Shown here: positions 34,447 to 43,996 of the stretch, piece after piece | Layout: the number at the start of each line of letters is the position of its first letter | Numbering within the stretch: position 1 is the first letter of the stretch | Source: JACNKV01 sp964422145 | GTDB taxonomy: Bacteria; Fidelibacterota; Marinisomatia; Marinisomatales; JACNKV01 | Assembly (NCBI GenBank): GCA_964422145.1 | Contig: CAYQZV010000013.1 | Span: 1-59,284, forward strand | DNA: 59,284 nt | Reading direction: 5' to 3' | Notes under the pieces: generated by a model | Databases searched by the model: none | What the model was told of the DNA's origin: nothing | Seen by the model: only the letters and a program-made list of their open reading frames with translations | Program-made: the position numbers and the translations under genes

Positions 34447-35505
34447 ATGGCTAAAGTTACATTTGAAGACCTACTCAGCACCGGTGCACATTTTGGACAC
34501 GTCACGCGTAAGTGGAATCCGAATTATAAACCGTATGTACTCATGGAACGCAATGGTGTACATATTATCAATTTAGAAAAAACAATCGACGGAATAGAAA
34601 AAGCTCAGAACTTCATCAAAAACGTTGTTCGTAAAAAAGGTGAAATCTTATTTGTCGGAACGAAAAAACAAGCGAAAGATATCGTTCAGCAGGAAGCAGA
34701 CCGCTGCGGAATGTTTTATGTGGTTGAACGCTGGCTTGGCGGGACATTGACGAACTTCACAACGATCAAAAAAAGTATCAAACGTCTGCAATTACTCGAG
34801 AAAGAAAGTTCCCCGATTTATGAAAATCTGACCAAAAAAGAACTCCAGATGCTTCAGAGGGAAAGAATTAAACTTTCTGATCAGCACCGTGGAATCAAAG
34901 ATATGAGACGCTTACCGAATGCAGTGATCGTCGTGGATTCTGAGTTTGAATCAACGGCTGTATTGGAGGCAAATCGGTTGGATATTCCGGTGATCTCGAT
35001 CGTGGACTCTAACTCAGATCCGTCTCCGATCGATTATCCTATTCCTGCCAATGATGATTCTATCCGCACCATTCAGTTGATTATTTCTGCTCTTGCGGAT
35101 GCGGTGAATGACGCCGTTACTGAAGAGAAAGCTGCGAAACAAATTGCTAAAGAAAATGAATCAGTGAAAACGCCGAAAGAACCGGTTGTCGAAGAAGTAA
35201 AAGAAGAGGTGGCTGAAGCAGCTGCAGAAACTGAATCTGCAGCCGAAGAAACAAAAGACGCAGTGTCTGTCGTTGAAGAAACTGTAGAAGAGGTAAAAGC
35301 AGTAGAAGCTCCGGCTGAAGGAAAGAAACCGAAAGCCGTACCGAAAAAGAAAGCTGCTCCTAAGAAAGCTTCTGCAAAAAAAGAAGATAAAGAGGAGAAA
35401 AAAGCTCCGGCAAAGAAAACAACTGCTAAGAAGACAACAGCGAAGAAACCAGCGGCCAAAAAAACGGTAAAGACGAAAACCAAGTCAGAAGAAAGTAAAA
35501 AATGA
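34447..35505 (+). CDS. rpsB: 30S ribosomal protein S2 with long Ala/Lys/Glu-rich tail
   Basis: A 352-residue S2. The core (residues 1-235) has GAHFGHVTRKWNPNYKPYV and LPNAVIVVDSEFE. The remaining ~115 residues form a low-complexity tail, first acidic (repeated EEVKEE, AAAETES) and then strongly basic with histone-H1-like AKKTTAKK and PKKKAAPKK blocks. S2 is usually 230-260 residues. The ATG at 34447 starts the standard MAKVTFEDLL; the longer open frame overlapping rpsI is not used. It overlaps tsf by 4 nt. Confidence 0.96.
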   Translation: MAKVTFEDLLSTGAHFGHVTRKWNPNYKPYVLMERNGVHIINLEKTIDGIEKAQNFIKNVVRKKGEILFVGTKKQAKDIVQQEADRCGMFYVVERWLGGTLTNFTTIKKSIKRLQLLEKESSPIYENLTKKELQMLQRERIKLSDQHRGIKDMRRLPNAVIVVDSEFESTAVLEANRLDIPVISIVDSNSDPSPIDYPIPANDDSIRTIQLIISALADAVNDAVTEEKAAKQIAKENESVKTPKEPVVEEVKEEVAEAAAETESAAEETKDAVSVVEETVEEVKAVEAPAEGKKPKAVPKKKAAPKKASAKKEDKEEKKAPAKKTTAKKTTAKKPAAKKTVKTKTKSEESKK

Positions 35506-36101
35506 CCATTGATGCAAAATTAGTGAAACAACTGCGCGATAAGACTGGCGCAGGGATGATGGATTGTAAAAAAGCTTTAAAGGAATCCGGCGGTGATCTG
35601 GAAAAAGCGATCGACTTTTTAAGAAAATCAGGGATTGCCAAAGCTGAGAAAAAAGGAAGCCGCCTTGCAAAAGAAGGATTAGTCTTCTCTTATATTCACC
35701 ACGGCGGAAAACTAGGCGTCCTTCTTGAAATCGGCTGTGAGACCGACTTTGTTGCCAAGACAGACGATTTTAACAAATTATCACATGATATTGCGATGCA
35801 GGTTGCAGCGACGAATCCGATCTCCATATCGAAAGAGGATGTCCCTGAAACGGTTATTGCACGTGAAAAAGATATCTATACCGATCAGGCTAAATCCTCG
35901 GGTAAACCAGATAACATCATTGAAAAAATGGTGCTCGGACGACTCAATAAGTTTTATCAAGAAAATTGCTTATTAGAACAAGCGTTCATCAAAGATCCGG
36001 ATAAGAAAGTGAAAGATCTTGTTACAGAGACTATCGCGACTTTAGGCGAGAATATTACCGTCAATCGTTTTACGAGGTTTGCCGTAGGCGAAGAAGCCTA
36101 A
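35502..36101 (+). CDS. tsf: Elongation factor Ts
   Basis: A 199-residue EF-Ts of the shorter type. The UBA-like N-terminus is KLVKQLRDKTGAGMMDCKKALKESGGDLEKAIDFLR, and the core motif is LEIGCETDFVAKTDDF. It recycles EF-Tu by releasing GDP. Its ATG overlaps the rpsB stop (ATGA). Confidence 0.97.
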   Translation: MTIDAKLVKQLRDKTGAGMMDCKKALKESGGDLEKAIDFLRKSGIAKAEKKGSRLAKEGLVFSYIHHGGKLGVLLEIGCETDFVAKTDDFNKLSHDIAMQVAATNPISISKEDVPETVIAREKDIYTDQAKSSGKPDNIIEKMVLGRLNKFYQENCLLEQAFIKDPDKKVKDLVTETIATLGENITVNRFTRFAVGEEA

Positions 36102-36122
36102 CACGGTTAACAAGGTTATTCA

Positions 36123-36839
36123 GTGAAAAGCCCTGTTTACAGACGGGTCCTTCTGAAATTAAGTGGAGAAGTACTTGCCGGTAATCAGGGCTTTGGCATT
36201 TTACCCGATCGTGCCGATTATTTAGCCGAAGAAGTCAAATCCATTGCCGATGCAGGGATTGAGATCGGATTGATCATCGGTGCAGGGAATATCATTCGCG
36301 GAATCAATGCTGCAGAGCAGGGGATGAACCGGGTGACGGGAGATTATCTTGGGATGTTGGCCACTGTGATGAATGCGATTGCAGTTCAAGATGCCTTGGA
36401 GAAAAAAGGATGTGAAACCCGAACACTCTCCGCGATATCCGTTGCACAAATCGCCGAACCCTATATTCGCCGCAGAGCGTTACGTCATCTTGAAAAAGGG
36501 CGGGTTGTTATTGTGGCCGGTGGAACGGGGAATCCATATTTCAGCACGGATTCAGCCGCAGCATTGCGAGCCAATGAATTAAATGCCGATATCGTTCTGA
36601 AAGGAACTAAAGTCGACGGTGTGTTCGATAAAGATCCGATGAAATATTCCGATGCAAAACAGTTTGATACAGTATCCTATGATACAGTCTTGAAAAAGAA
36701 TCTTCGCGTGATGGATTTAACCGCGATCACGCTTTGTATGGAAAACTCACTCCCGATCCATGTATTTAATATTTCTAAACCGGGAGACTTGAAACGTATC
36801 ATATTCGGCAGTAAACTCGGTACACTAATTCGGGAGTAA
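36123..36839 (+). CDS. pyrH: UMP kinase
   Basis: A 238-residue hexameric-type UMP kinase of the amino acid kinase family. It has LLKLSGEVLAG, the glycine loop IGAGNIIRG, GTGNPYFSTDSAAALRA and DGVFDKDP. It converts UMP to UDP, linking to the pyrFE and pyrRBC products. It starts with GTG at 36123, 21 nt after tsf, and is followed by frr after 5 nt. Confidence 0.97.
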   Translation: MKSPVYRRVLLKLSGEVLAGNQGFGILPDRADYLAEEVKSIADAGIEIGLIIGAGNIIRGINAAEQGMNRVTGDYLGMLATVMNAIAVQDALEKKGCETRTLSAISVAQIAEPYIRRRALRHLEKGRVVIVAGGTGNPYFSTDSAAALRANELNADIVLKGTKVDGVFDKDPMKYSDAKQFDTVSYDTVLKKNLRVMDLTAITLCMENSLPIHVFNISKPGDLKRIIFGSKLGTLIRE

Positions 36840-36844
36840 ACGAA

Positions 36845-37402
36845 ATGATTGATCTTATTTTAAAGGATACCGAGCACCGGATGGAACAAGCCGTTGTTCA
36901 TACACGTGCTGAGCTGGCAAAGATACGAACAGGGCGCGCCAACCCTGAGATTTTTAACGGAATCAACGTCGATTATTATGGGTCACAAATGCCGTTAAAT
37001 CAGGTATCTAATATTTCTGTTCCTGAACCACGGTTGATCACGATCCAGCCCTATGAAAAAACGTTGATCGCTGTGATTGAAAAAGCGATCATGGAATTCA
37101 ATTTAGGGTTAACTCCAACCAATAATGGAACAGCTATTTTAATCCCGATTCCGCCGTTATCAGAAGAGCGGCGTAAAGAATTGACCCGCTTTGTCCATCA
37201 TTTAACTGAGGAAGGCAGAATTGCAATTCGGAATGTTCGCAGAGACGCAAACCATCAGTTGAAAAACGCTCAAGATACGGAACACATATCCGAAGATGAA
37301 ATCAAACGAGCTGAAAAGGACGTCCAGGATCTTACCGATAAGTATGTGGACATTTTAAATAAAGACCAGGATGTGAAAGAAGAAGAAATTCTGGAAGTTT
37401 AG
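36845..37402 (+). CDS. frr: Ribosome recycling factor
   Basis: A 185-residue RRF with the family pattern ELAKIRTGRANPEIFNGINVDYYG and a C-terminal helical bundle (LTRFVHHLTEEGRIAIRNVRRDANHQLK is the diagnostic region). With EF-G it splits terminated ribosomes. Last gene of the translation block, ending at a bidirectional terminator. Confidence 0.97.
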   Translation: MIDLILKDTEHRMEQAVVHTRAELAKIRTGRANPEIFNGINVDYYGSQMPLNQVSNISVPEPRLITIQPYEKTLIAVIEKAIMEFNLGLTPTNNGTAILIPIPPLSEERRKELTRFVHHLTEEGRIAIRNVRRDANHQLKNAQDTEHISEDEIKRAEKDVQDLTDKYVDILNKDQDVKEEEILEV

Positions 37403-37420
37403 TCTGATATTTTAGATAAT

Positions 37421-37448
37421 AAAAAAGCCCCTGATCAGGGGCTTTTTT
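37421..37448. terminator. Bidirectional terminator between frr and nrdJ
   Basis: A 28-nt perfect palindrome: AAAAAAGCCCCTGA followed by its exact complement, ending in six T on either strand. It serves the convergent frr and nrdJ genes. Confidence 0.92.
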
Positions 37449-37456
37449 ATTAAGCA

Positions 37457-39862
37457 TTATTCACATTTCGAAAATCCGCATCCCGGACAGGTAACACACC
37501 CCGCTTCATGTTGAACGGGTCCGCCGCAATCCGGACAGGTGGATATATTTTTTAACGTAAAATCTTGAACCTCAGGATTGCTCTTTTCAACTTCATTTGC
37601 CATTGTGAAATGAGCTAGATGTTTTCTTGTATCATCTTCATCCGGCTGTTTTCGCTGGGACATGTAGTCGTCGAGCGCTTTACCAATGGCGTCCGGAGTG
37701 GATAAGATCAAACGTCCGTCTTCCCAAGTCGGGTTAGGACCGCTGATCCCTTTTAACTGTTTGATCACAGCGTCAGGACTGATCCCGGAACGCAGACTCA
37801 ATGAAATCAATCGACTGATCGCTTCCGATTGAGCGGCGGCGTGTCCACCGGCTTTTCCGATTGTAGTGAATACTTCGCATAACCCGTCTTGATCTTCATT
37901 GATCGTAATATAAAGTGTTCCTTCTCCGGTACGAATTCTGCGGGTAACCCCATGTGTAACAATGGGACGAATTCTTGGTGTTGGTCGAACAGATTCTTCA
38001 ACGGCAGGTTTAACCTGTTGTTCTTTTTCCGGTTTTTTCTGTTCGGTAATGAGAATGCCTTCCCGCGATCCTTCACGGTAGACGGTGATTCCTTTTAATC
38101 CTGCTTCGTATGCGGCGAAATATATGTCTCCGACAGTCTCTTTTGAAATATCTTGTGGCAGGTTCACAGTTGAGGAGATAGAACTATCAATATATTTTTG
38201 TAAAACACCTTGCATTTTCACACGAAAGAAGGGATCGATATTATGTGCTGTGACCACATAATCCGGTAAATTCAGGTCATCCCCAAATAATTTTTTAATG
38301 ATTGGATGATACACTTTATATTCTTCAAAATCGTTTCCGTATCCGTCATTCTTTTTCACGCGGCGCATATAGCTGGTTGCAAAGATGGGCTCAATTCCTG
38401 AGGATACACGTGCAACAATAGCTCCGCTTCCTGTTGGCGGTACGGTGGTCAACGTGGCATTTCTGATTCCGAATTGCAGGATCTGATCCCGAATATCTTT
38501 CGGTAGGGATTTGACAAATTTACTTTTGGCAAATTCGACGGAATCAAAGTTAGGAAATTGCCCTTTGGATTTTGCCAGATTGATGCTGCTTTCATAAGCG
38601 GTGTCACGGAAAATTTGCATAATTTGATCGATGGTCTGTAGAGCATCTTCACTGTCATAACGAATTCCCATTTTGACTAACATATCACCCAAACCTAAAA
38701 CGCCTAATCCGATACGGCGATCGTTTTTGGCATTCTCTTTCTGACCTTTTAATGCATGACGATTTAAATTGTAGTCGACAACATTGTCCAGAAAGCGAAC
38801 ACCCATGGTTACAACGTGTTTAAATTCGTCAACGAGGAAGTTTCCGTTCTCGTTGACAAACCGTTCAAGATTGACCGATCCAAGATTACAGCATCCGCCG
38901 TCCGGCAGGGGTTGTTCGGCGCAGGGATTCGTTGAAACGAGCGGACTGCAATATTCTGCATTATGATACTCTTTCATCGTATCCCAGAATAAGAGACCGG
39001 GTTCGGCACTTTCGTGTGCGTGACGGATGATCATGTCCCAAAGCTCTTTGGCTTTAACCGTTTTATAAACTTTACCTTCCCACGAGAGATCAAAATCCTC
39101 ATCCTTGCTAACCGCTGACATGAAGGCATGCGTCAGCAGAACTGAAATATTAGAATACTTAACTCTGTCCTGATCGCCTGTTTTTATTTGGATAAACTTT
39201 TCAATGTCAGGATGATCAACCCGCAGCGTTTGCATGTTCGCACCGCGCCGCCCGTGTTGGGCAATCGTATTTGTGTTTTCACTGAACAGATTCATAAATC
39301 CGGTTGGACCGCATGATTCACCGCCGGTACCGTGGATAGAATCACCTGCAGGACGTAACACAGACAGATCGTGGCCGCAGCCGCCGCCGTATTTATAAGT
39401 TAAGGCTTCTTCATTGATCGTTTGATAGATAGAGCGGATCGAGTCATCTTTAATAGCAACAACATAACAATTATTCAGCGTTGTTGTGATATCGTCTCTT
39501 CCGGCGCCGTGCATGATGCGGCCTCCGGGGACGAATTTAAAATCTTCTAATATGGAGTAAAAATTGTTGTTCCATAGATCTTGGAGTTTTTTGGTTTTTT
39601 CAACCGAAGAAATGGCTTTCGCCTGGCGCTGCCACAAGTCGGTAGGATTCGTCTCTCCTGGAGCAAGATACTTGTTTCTAAGTACATCAATCCCGAGCGG
39701 ATCGTTCCCGTAGTAATTCTCGATCGCATAGTGTTGATCGGTGTCGTTTGTTTCGTCTTCAGCTTCTATCTGAATAGATAGCAGGGATTCTTTTACCCTC
39801 GGATCAATCTCCCGCTGAACAGATTTCCCTCCGGAGAAATCGAGTTCAATCGCTTCTGCCAT
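37457..39862 (-). CDS. nrdJ: Adenosylcobalamin-dependent ribonucleotide reductase (class II)
   Basis: An 801-residue class II reductase. It has the substrate site NNCYVVAIKDD, the central TNPCAEQPLPDGGCCNLGSVNLERF motif, the loop VPPTGSGAIV, a TSCPD domain near residues 620-720 (EVFTTIGKAGGHAAAQSEAISRLISL) and a C-terminal zinc ribbon CPDCGGP...CPGCGFSKCE. It makes deoxynucleotides with vitamin B12 and needs no oxygen, suiting an anaerobe. The upstream 410-nt region shows no convincing B12 riboswitch. Confidence 0.95.
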   Translation of the reverse strand: MAEAIELDFSGGKSVQREIDPRVKESLLSIQIEAEDETNDTDQHYAIENYYGNDPLGIDVLRNKYLAPGETNPTDLWQRQAKAISSVEKTKKLQDLWNNNFYSILEDFKFVPGGRIMHGAGRDDITTTLNNCYVVAIKDDSIRSIYQTINEEALTYKYGGGCGHDLSVLRPAGDSIHGTGGESCGPTGFMNLFSENTNTIAQHGRRGANMQTLRVDHPDIEKFIQIKTGDQDRVKYSNISVLLTHAFMSAVSKDEDFDLSWEGKVYKTVKAKELWDMIIRHAHESAEPGLLFWDTMKEYHNAEYCSPLVSTNPCAEQPLPDGGCCNLGSVNLERFVNENGNFLVDEFKHVVTMGVRFLDNVVDYNLNRHALKGQKENAKNDRRIGLGVLGLGDMLVKMGIRYDSEDALQTIDQIMQIFRDTAYESSINLAKSKGQFPNFDSVEFAKSKFVKSLPKDIRDQILQFGIRNATLTTVPPTGSGAIVARVSSGIEPIFATSYMRRVKKNDGYGNDFEEYKVYHPIIKKLFGDDLNLPDYVVTAHNIDPFFRVKMQGVLQKYIDSSISSTVNLPQDISKETVGDIYFAAYEAGLKGITVYREGSREGILITEQKKPEKEQQVKPAVEESVRPTPRIRPIVTHGVTRRIRTGEGTLYITINEDQDGLCEVFTTIGKAGGHAAAQSEAISRLISLSLRSGISPDAVIKQLKGISGPNPTWEDGRLILSTPDAIGKALDDYMSQRKQPDEDDTRKHLAHFTMANEVEKSNPEVQDFTLKNISTCPDCGGPVQHEAGCVTCPGCGFSKCE

Positions 39863-40271
39863 TCGTTTTTTCCTCTATAATAGAACTTACTTTGTACCGT
39901 TGAAATTAGTGATTTATCAAGCGTCTGAATCCCAGTGAAGGCAGGAATTAGAAATAATTCGCTTGGTTGACAGCTTGAATCTATCCATTGACAAAATAAA
40001 AGGGCAAATTGAAAAGTAAAAAAAAGTATTTTCTCGACGAGAAAAAACTAAAGAGGAGTCCACAATCTGAATAAAAATATCCGATAGCTTTTCACAGAAA
40101 ATTCATTGTAATAAGCGCAAATTTCTGTATAAATGAGTTTAAAGAAGGTAAGCTAAAGAGTTTTATACGGAACGTAACAAAATGAATGAAATCAAGTTGA
40201 TGGGCCTACCCAAACTATTGTAATTCGTAAATAAATTGAATTAAATTCATTGGCTATTTAAAAGTAAATAT
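39863..40271. other. AT-rich intergenic region between nrdJ and tRNA-Ala
   Basis: About 410 nt without a convincing gene. It holds the divergent promoters of nrdJ (minus) and the tRNA (plus). The one clear element is the dyad TTTTCTCG-A-CGAGAAAA at 40029-40045, which could be an operator. No NrdR boxes and no B12-box were recognised by eye. Confidence 0.5.
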
Positions 40272-40603
<332 letters not shown>

Positions 40604-40625
<22 letters not shown>

Positions 40626-40655
40626 AGGTCGTCGGTTCGATCCCGTCTGGCTCCA
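40604..40655 (+). other. tRNA-Ala-like 3' half with palindromic anticodon-like arm
   Basis: GAGCG (end of a D stem) is followed by a 5-bp stem TCCCG/CGGGA with a 7-nt loop AATGCAT, then a variable loop, T arm, acceptor strand and A identical to tRNA-Ala. The loop has TGC (an Ala anticodon) in the anticodon position but A instead of U at position 33. The 5' half of a tRNA is missing; the GIY-YIG gene precedes it. Confidence 0.75.
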
Positions 40656-40936
40656 CTTTTTTATGTATTATACTTATATTCTACACAGTAAGAAAACGCA
40701 TCGCTTTTATATCGGTCATACCCAAGATTTAATAAAACGATTATCACAACATAATTCCGGGTACTCCAAATCAACGAAACATGGTATTCCATGGGACTTA
40801 CTGTATTTTGAAGAATTTGCAGAGAGGAGTTCAGCAATGAAAAGAGAAAAGGAAATAAAGAGAAAGAAGAGTCATAAGTTCATTCAAACTCTTGCGAATA
40901 GATCCGATTGAATAGAGCGTCCCGAATGCATCGGGA
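40626..40936 (+). mobile_element. GIY-YIG / tRNA-3'-half element, unit 2 (311 bp)
   Basis: Second exact copy of the 311-bp unit. Identity of two adjacent copies means either a very recent duplication or ongoing amplification; copy number in the genome may differ from this assembly. Confidence 0.8.
40663..40911 (+). CDS. GIY-YIG nuclease family protein, copy 2
   Basis: An 82-residue GIY-YIG nuclease identical in sequence to copy 1, with the same ATG 7 nt after a tRNA 3' half. A longer open frame from 40597 (TTG) reads through the tRNA-like fragment and is not a credible start. The same motifs are present: YTYIL, FYIGHT, KRLSQH and a Glu-containing C-terminal helix. As both copies are intact, the gene has been under selection or the duplication is recent. 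Confidence 0.9.
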   Translation: MYYTYILHSKKTHRFYIGHTQDLIKRLSQHNSGYSKSTKHGIPWDLLYFEEFAERSSAMKREKEIKRKKSHKFIQTLANRSD

Positions 40937-40986
40937 AGGTCGTCGGTTCCCCCGATAAATCGGGGCAGGAATCCCGTCTGGCTCCA
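40915..40986 (+). other. Third tRNA-Ala-like 3' half, split by a palindrome
   Basis: GAGCG, the TCCCG/CGGGA arm and AGGTC-GTCGG-TTC are as in the second copy. At 40950-40970 the T-loop is then interrupted by 21 nt (CCCCGAT-AA-ATCGGGG plus CAGGA) in place of one G. ATC-CCGTC-TGGCTCC-A completes the tRNA end. No GIY-YIG gene follows this copy. Confidence 0.75.
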
Positions 40987-40995
40987 CTCTTTTAC

Positions 40996-42369
40996 TTATT
41001 GAGAGGAATCAATTGATTCCTCTTCATTCGACAGTTTTCTCCAAAGAGTTGTGGTACCAATCCCTAATGCCTTTGCTGTTTTTGTCCTGTTCCCTTTGTA
41101 CTTATTCAGCACAAATTGAATATATTTAGATTCAAAATCTTTCAGATTAACCACATCATCAAAAAGCGCTTCATGATCATCCGGATTCAAATTGAGAAAA
41201 TCTAAGTCCTTTAGGTTAATCATCGGATCTTGATTTAAAATGGTGATTCGCTCCATTGCATTTCGCAATTCACGAATATTCCCTTTCCAAGGTAGTTTCT
41301 GTAGCCGAGAGATTGCCTCAGGAGACAATGTAAAAACAGGTTTATTTTGTTCTTCAGAAAATGTTTGTAGAAAATACTCCGCTAACAGAGGAATATCTTC
41401 AATCCGATCTCGTAACGGAGGGAGATGGAATTCAAGGATATTTAGTCGATAATACAGATCTTCACGGAACTTTCCTTTACTGATCAACTTTTTCAACGAT
41501 TTATTAGTCGCAGCAACGATGCGAAAGTCCGAATGGATCGTTTCTTCTCCTCCGATTCGTGTGAACTCTCTTAATTCCATCACTCGGAGAAGTTTTGCCT
41601 GCATATCAACACTCATCTCGCTGATTTCATCCAGGAATATGGTTCCTTTATTGGCAAGTTCAAAACTACCTCGCTTTAGTTTTTTTGCATCGGTAAACGC
41701 ACCGGCTTCATGACCGAACAATTCACTTTCGATTAAGTGGACGGGAATCGCTGCACAATTCCTTGCAATGAAGGATTGTTCCGATCTCTTGCTTCTCATA
41801 TGAATTTCTTTTGCAACTAATTCTTTGCCAGTTCCACTTTCGCCGGTGAGTAAAACAGTTGAATCTGTGTGGCTGACTTGATTAATGAAATTCACAACGG
41901 ACTGAAACTCATCACTGATTCCAATTAGTTTTGAGGTAAAATTCGCCTTGTTGATCTGTTGTTTCAGCATGTGATTTTCATAATTCAGCCGCAGTTTATC
42001 ACAGCTGTTTCTTACAACCAAACGAAGCTCATTGGGAGAGAAGGGCTTTTCTAAATAATCATGAACGCCGTATTTTAGAGCGGTCACAGCTGATTCATAA
42101 GATGAATAGGCTGTGATGAGAATAAACTCAGCTTGAACACGTTTTTCTTGAATTCTTGATATCAATTCAAGTCCATTGATTGGACTCATTTTTAAATCTG
42201 TGATTACGATACATGTTTGGTGTTCATCAATGATGGAAAGGGCTGAATATGGGTTTGTGGTTGTGATAACCTTAAAGCCGTCTTTCTCTAACGTTTGTCT
42301 GATTGTATCGAGGATATCACGCTCGTCATCAACCGCAATGATGGTTGGATTCTCTTGAGTATTCGTCAT
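40996..42369 (-). CDS. NtrC-family sigma-54-dependent response regulator
   Basis: A 457-residue three-domain regulator. The receiver domain has DDE near residue 14 and the phospho-acceptor Asp58 (VITDLKMSP). The AAA+ domain has Walker A GESGTGKE, the sigma-54 contact loop GAFTDA (a variant of GAFTGA) and FLDEISEMS. The C-terminal Fis-type HTH is RTKTAKALGIGTTTLWRKL. It is 2 nt after the cognate kinase gene. Its likely target is the perfect sigma-54 promoter at 44071, divergent from this operon, in front of the porin-liv genes. Confidence 0.95.
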   Translation of the reverse strand: MTNTQENPTIIAVDDERDILDTIRQTLEKDGFKVITTTNPYSALSIIDEHQTCIVITDLKMSPINGLELISRIQEKRVQAEFILITAYSSYESAVTALKYGVHDYLEKPFSPNELRLVVRNSCDKLRLNYENHMLKQQINKANFTSKLIGISDEFQSVVNFINQVSHTDSTVLLTGESGTGKELVAKEIHMRSKRSEQSFIARNCAAIPVHLIESELFGHEAGAFTDAKKLKRGSFELANKGTIFLDEISEMSVDMQAKLLRVMELREFTRIGGEETIHSDFRIVAATNKSLKKLISKGKFREDLYYRLNILEFHLPPLRDRIEDIPLLAEYFLQTFSEEQNKPVFTLSPEAISRLQKLPWKGNIRELRNAMERITILNQDPMINLKDLDFLNLNPDDHEALFDDVVNLKDFESKYIQFVLNKYKGNRTKTAKALGIGTTTLWRKLSNEEESIDSSQ

Positions 42370-42371
42370 AC

Positions 42372-43895
42372 TTAAATATTGGTATTTTGGTTTAGGTTTT
42401 GATGGTTTTTAGGTAGAAAGATTTTGACTTGTGTTCCGCGAGTGAGCCCACTTCGTGGATCCATAATATTTTGCACTTGAATATCGCCGCCATGGGTCAT
42501 AATAATTTCATAACTCAGGAATAGGCCGATACCGGTTCCATGGTCTTTCGTCGAGAAAAATGGTTCATAAATACGTTCTAAGTCTTTTGGTTTGATACCC
42601 GGCCCCGAATCTTGAAAATCAATACAAATCTGCTTTTTTCTGTCTGTGACAAAGATGTCAATCCGCCCATCTTCCTTCACAGCATCAATTGCATTTTGGA
42701 GGACATTAATAAAAACCCTTTCTATATTTTTCGTTACAAGAGGGATTTTATTTGTCTTAGAAAGATATTTCATTTGCAGGCTGATATTCTTCCGTTCACA
42801 ACGAGGGAAAAATACTTCCAACGTTTTATTCAGAATGGGTTTTAATGGTGTCAATTCGGGTTTAACCGGTATCAACCAAGAATATTCCGTCAAATCTTTG
42901 ATCAGCCGAATGGCTCGATCAGTATTTCGAATGATTCGTTCAACATTCTGGAGATTTTGTTTTATTTCAATATCTTCTTCCAGCAACTTGGAAGACATAA
43001 GAATGGTATTTAGCGGGTTATATAATTCATGTGCTATACTTGCGGATAAATGTCCGAGTGAGGTAAGACGCTGGTTTCGAGATACCTTTTTCTCTAATTC
43101 TATAGATTTGGCAACTTCTTTTTCCACACGAGAAGCGAGCTCAATATTGAATTGTTTGATCACTTGTCGATTTTTCCGGAGTCGCTCAACCATCTCATTA
43201 AATATTTTAGCAATTTGCCCAAACTCATCTTTTCGGACGATATCCATGCGAGTGTTAAGATTGTCTTCAGCCACTTCCTGGATATTTTGCGCTAAAATTC
43301 TCAACGGGGAGGAAACTGTAATTTGCAGGAATTGTAAACCAATCACAGCGGTAATGACAAATAGGATCAATCCTCCGCCCATAACCGTTTTCACTGTACG
43401 CAAGTCACTGGAAATATGGGACTCAATATAGTTGGATGAAAATAGACTGATAACCAACCCAAAGGGTGAATTGTTCATCAATATCCTATCTATATAAATG
43501 AGCGTGTCTGGACTTAATATATGAAATTCATTTAAAGGAATGTTGATTAATTCCTTTTTAAGATCGGATGAAGAGAAGGAATCATTTTTATTGAGAGTTC
43601 GGATAATATTAAAATCGATATCAGTGATTAACACATCCAACGGATTGGTTCGAACCCTATAATCGAGTAACGTTTTTTCAGAAATCCCTATTGGGTTAGA
43701 CGGATCATATTCTGACAATTGCTGAGATAGATTTTTGGTTTTTGATTTCAGCTCGTTTAAATAATTCACTTCAAGCGTTGTTTCAAAAGCACGAATCGTA
43801 AAATATCCAAAAAGGACTAAAACAAGAAATATCGAACCAAAATAATAAAACAGTTTGTTTCGAATTGAGTAAAGGGGATGAGTGAGTTGAATCAT
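42372..43895 (-). CDS. Sensor histidine kinase with HAMP domain
   Basis: A 507-residue membrane kinase with two transmembrane helices (residues 16-35 and 173-190) around a ~135-residue periplasmic sensor region, a HAMP domain (PLRILAQNIQEVAEDNLNTRMDIVRKDEFGQIAKIFNEM), a dimerisation domain with His289 (SIAHELYNPLNTIL) and an ATPase domain with FQDSGPGI and GTGIGLFLSYEI. It probably senses a periplasmic ligand and phosphorylates the NtrC-type regulator. The nearby porin and amino acid transporter suggest an amino acid or small acid signal. Confidence 0.94.
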   Translation of the reverse strand: MIQLTHPLYSIRNKLFYYFGSIFLVLVLFGYFTIRAFETTLEVNYLNELKSKTKNLSQQLSEYDPSNPIGISEKTLLDYRVRTNPLDVLITDIDFNIIRTLNKNDSFSSSDLKKELINIPLNEFHILSPDTLIYIDRILMNNSPFGLVISLFSSNYIESHISSDLRTVKTVMGGGLILFVITAVIGLQFLQITVSSPLRILAQNIQEVAEDNLNTRMDIVRKDEFGQIAKIFNEMVERLRKNRQVIKQFNIELASRVEKEVAKSIELEKKVSRNQRLTSLGHLSASIAHELYNPLNTILMSSKLLEEDIEIKQNLQNVERIIRNTDRAIRLIKDLTEYSWLIPVKPELTPLKPILNKTLEVFFPRCERKNISLQMKYLSKTNKIPLVTKNIERVFINVLQNAIDAVKEDGRIDIFVTDRKKQICIDFQDSGPGIKPKDLERIYEPFFSTKDHGTGIGLFLSYEIIMTHGGDIQVQNIMDPRSGLTRGTQVKIFLPKNHQNLNQNTNI

Positions 43896-43996
43896 AAACC
43901 CGTTGCTTCTATCAATCCACTTTTAATGAAATGAAGTATCTGTCTGTAATTCTTCATGATGGAATATATAAAAAATATTTTCATATTGAAATAACC

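Noticed and set aside
35073..35483. 136-codon minus-strand open frame opposite the rpsB tail
   Set aside because: It is the antisense reading of the Lys/Ala/Glu repeat tail, giving a Phe/Ser/Ala low-complexity product; an artefact of composition.
39863..40271. Possible cobalamin riboswitch upstream of the B12-dependent nrdJ
   Set aside because: Only a short CACTGGG-like piece is present on the nrdJ strand; the B12-box and paired arms are missing.
42646..43431. 261-codon plus-strand open frame inside the histidine kinase gene
   Set aside because: It lies wholly opposite a gene with all kinase motifs and shows no family features.
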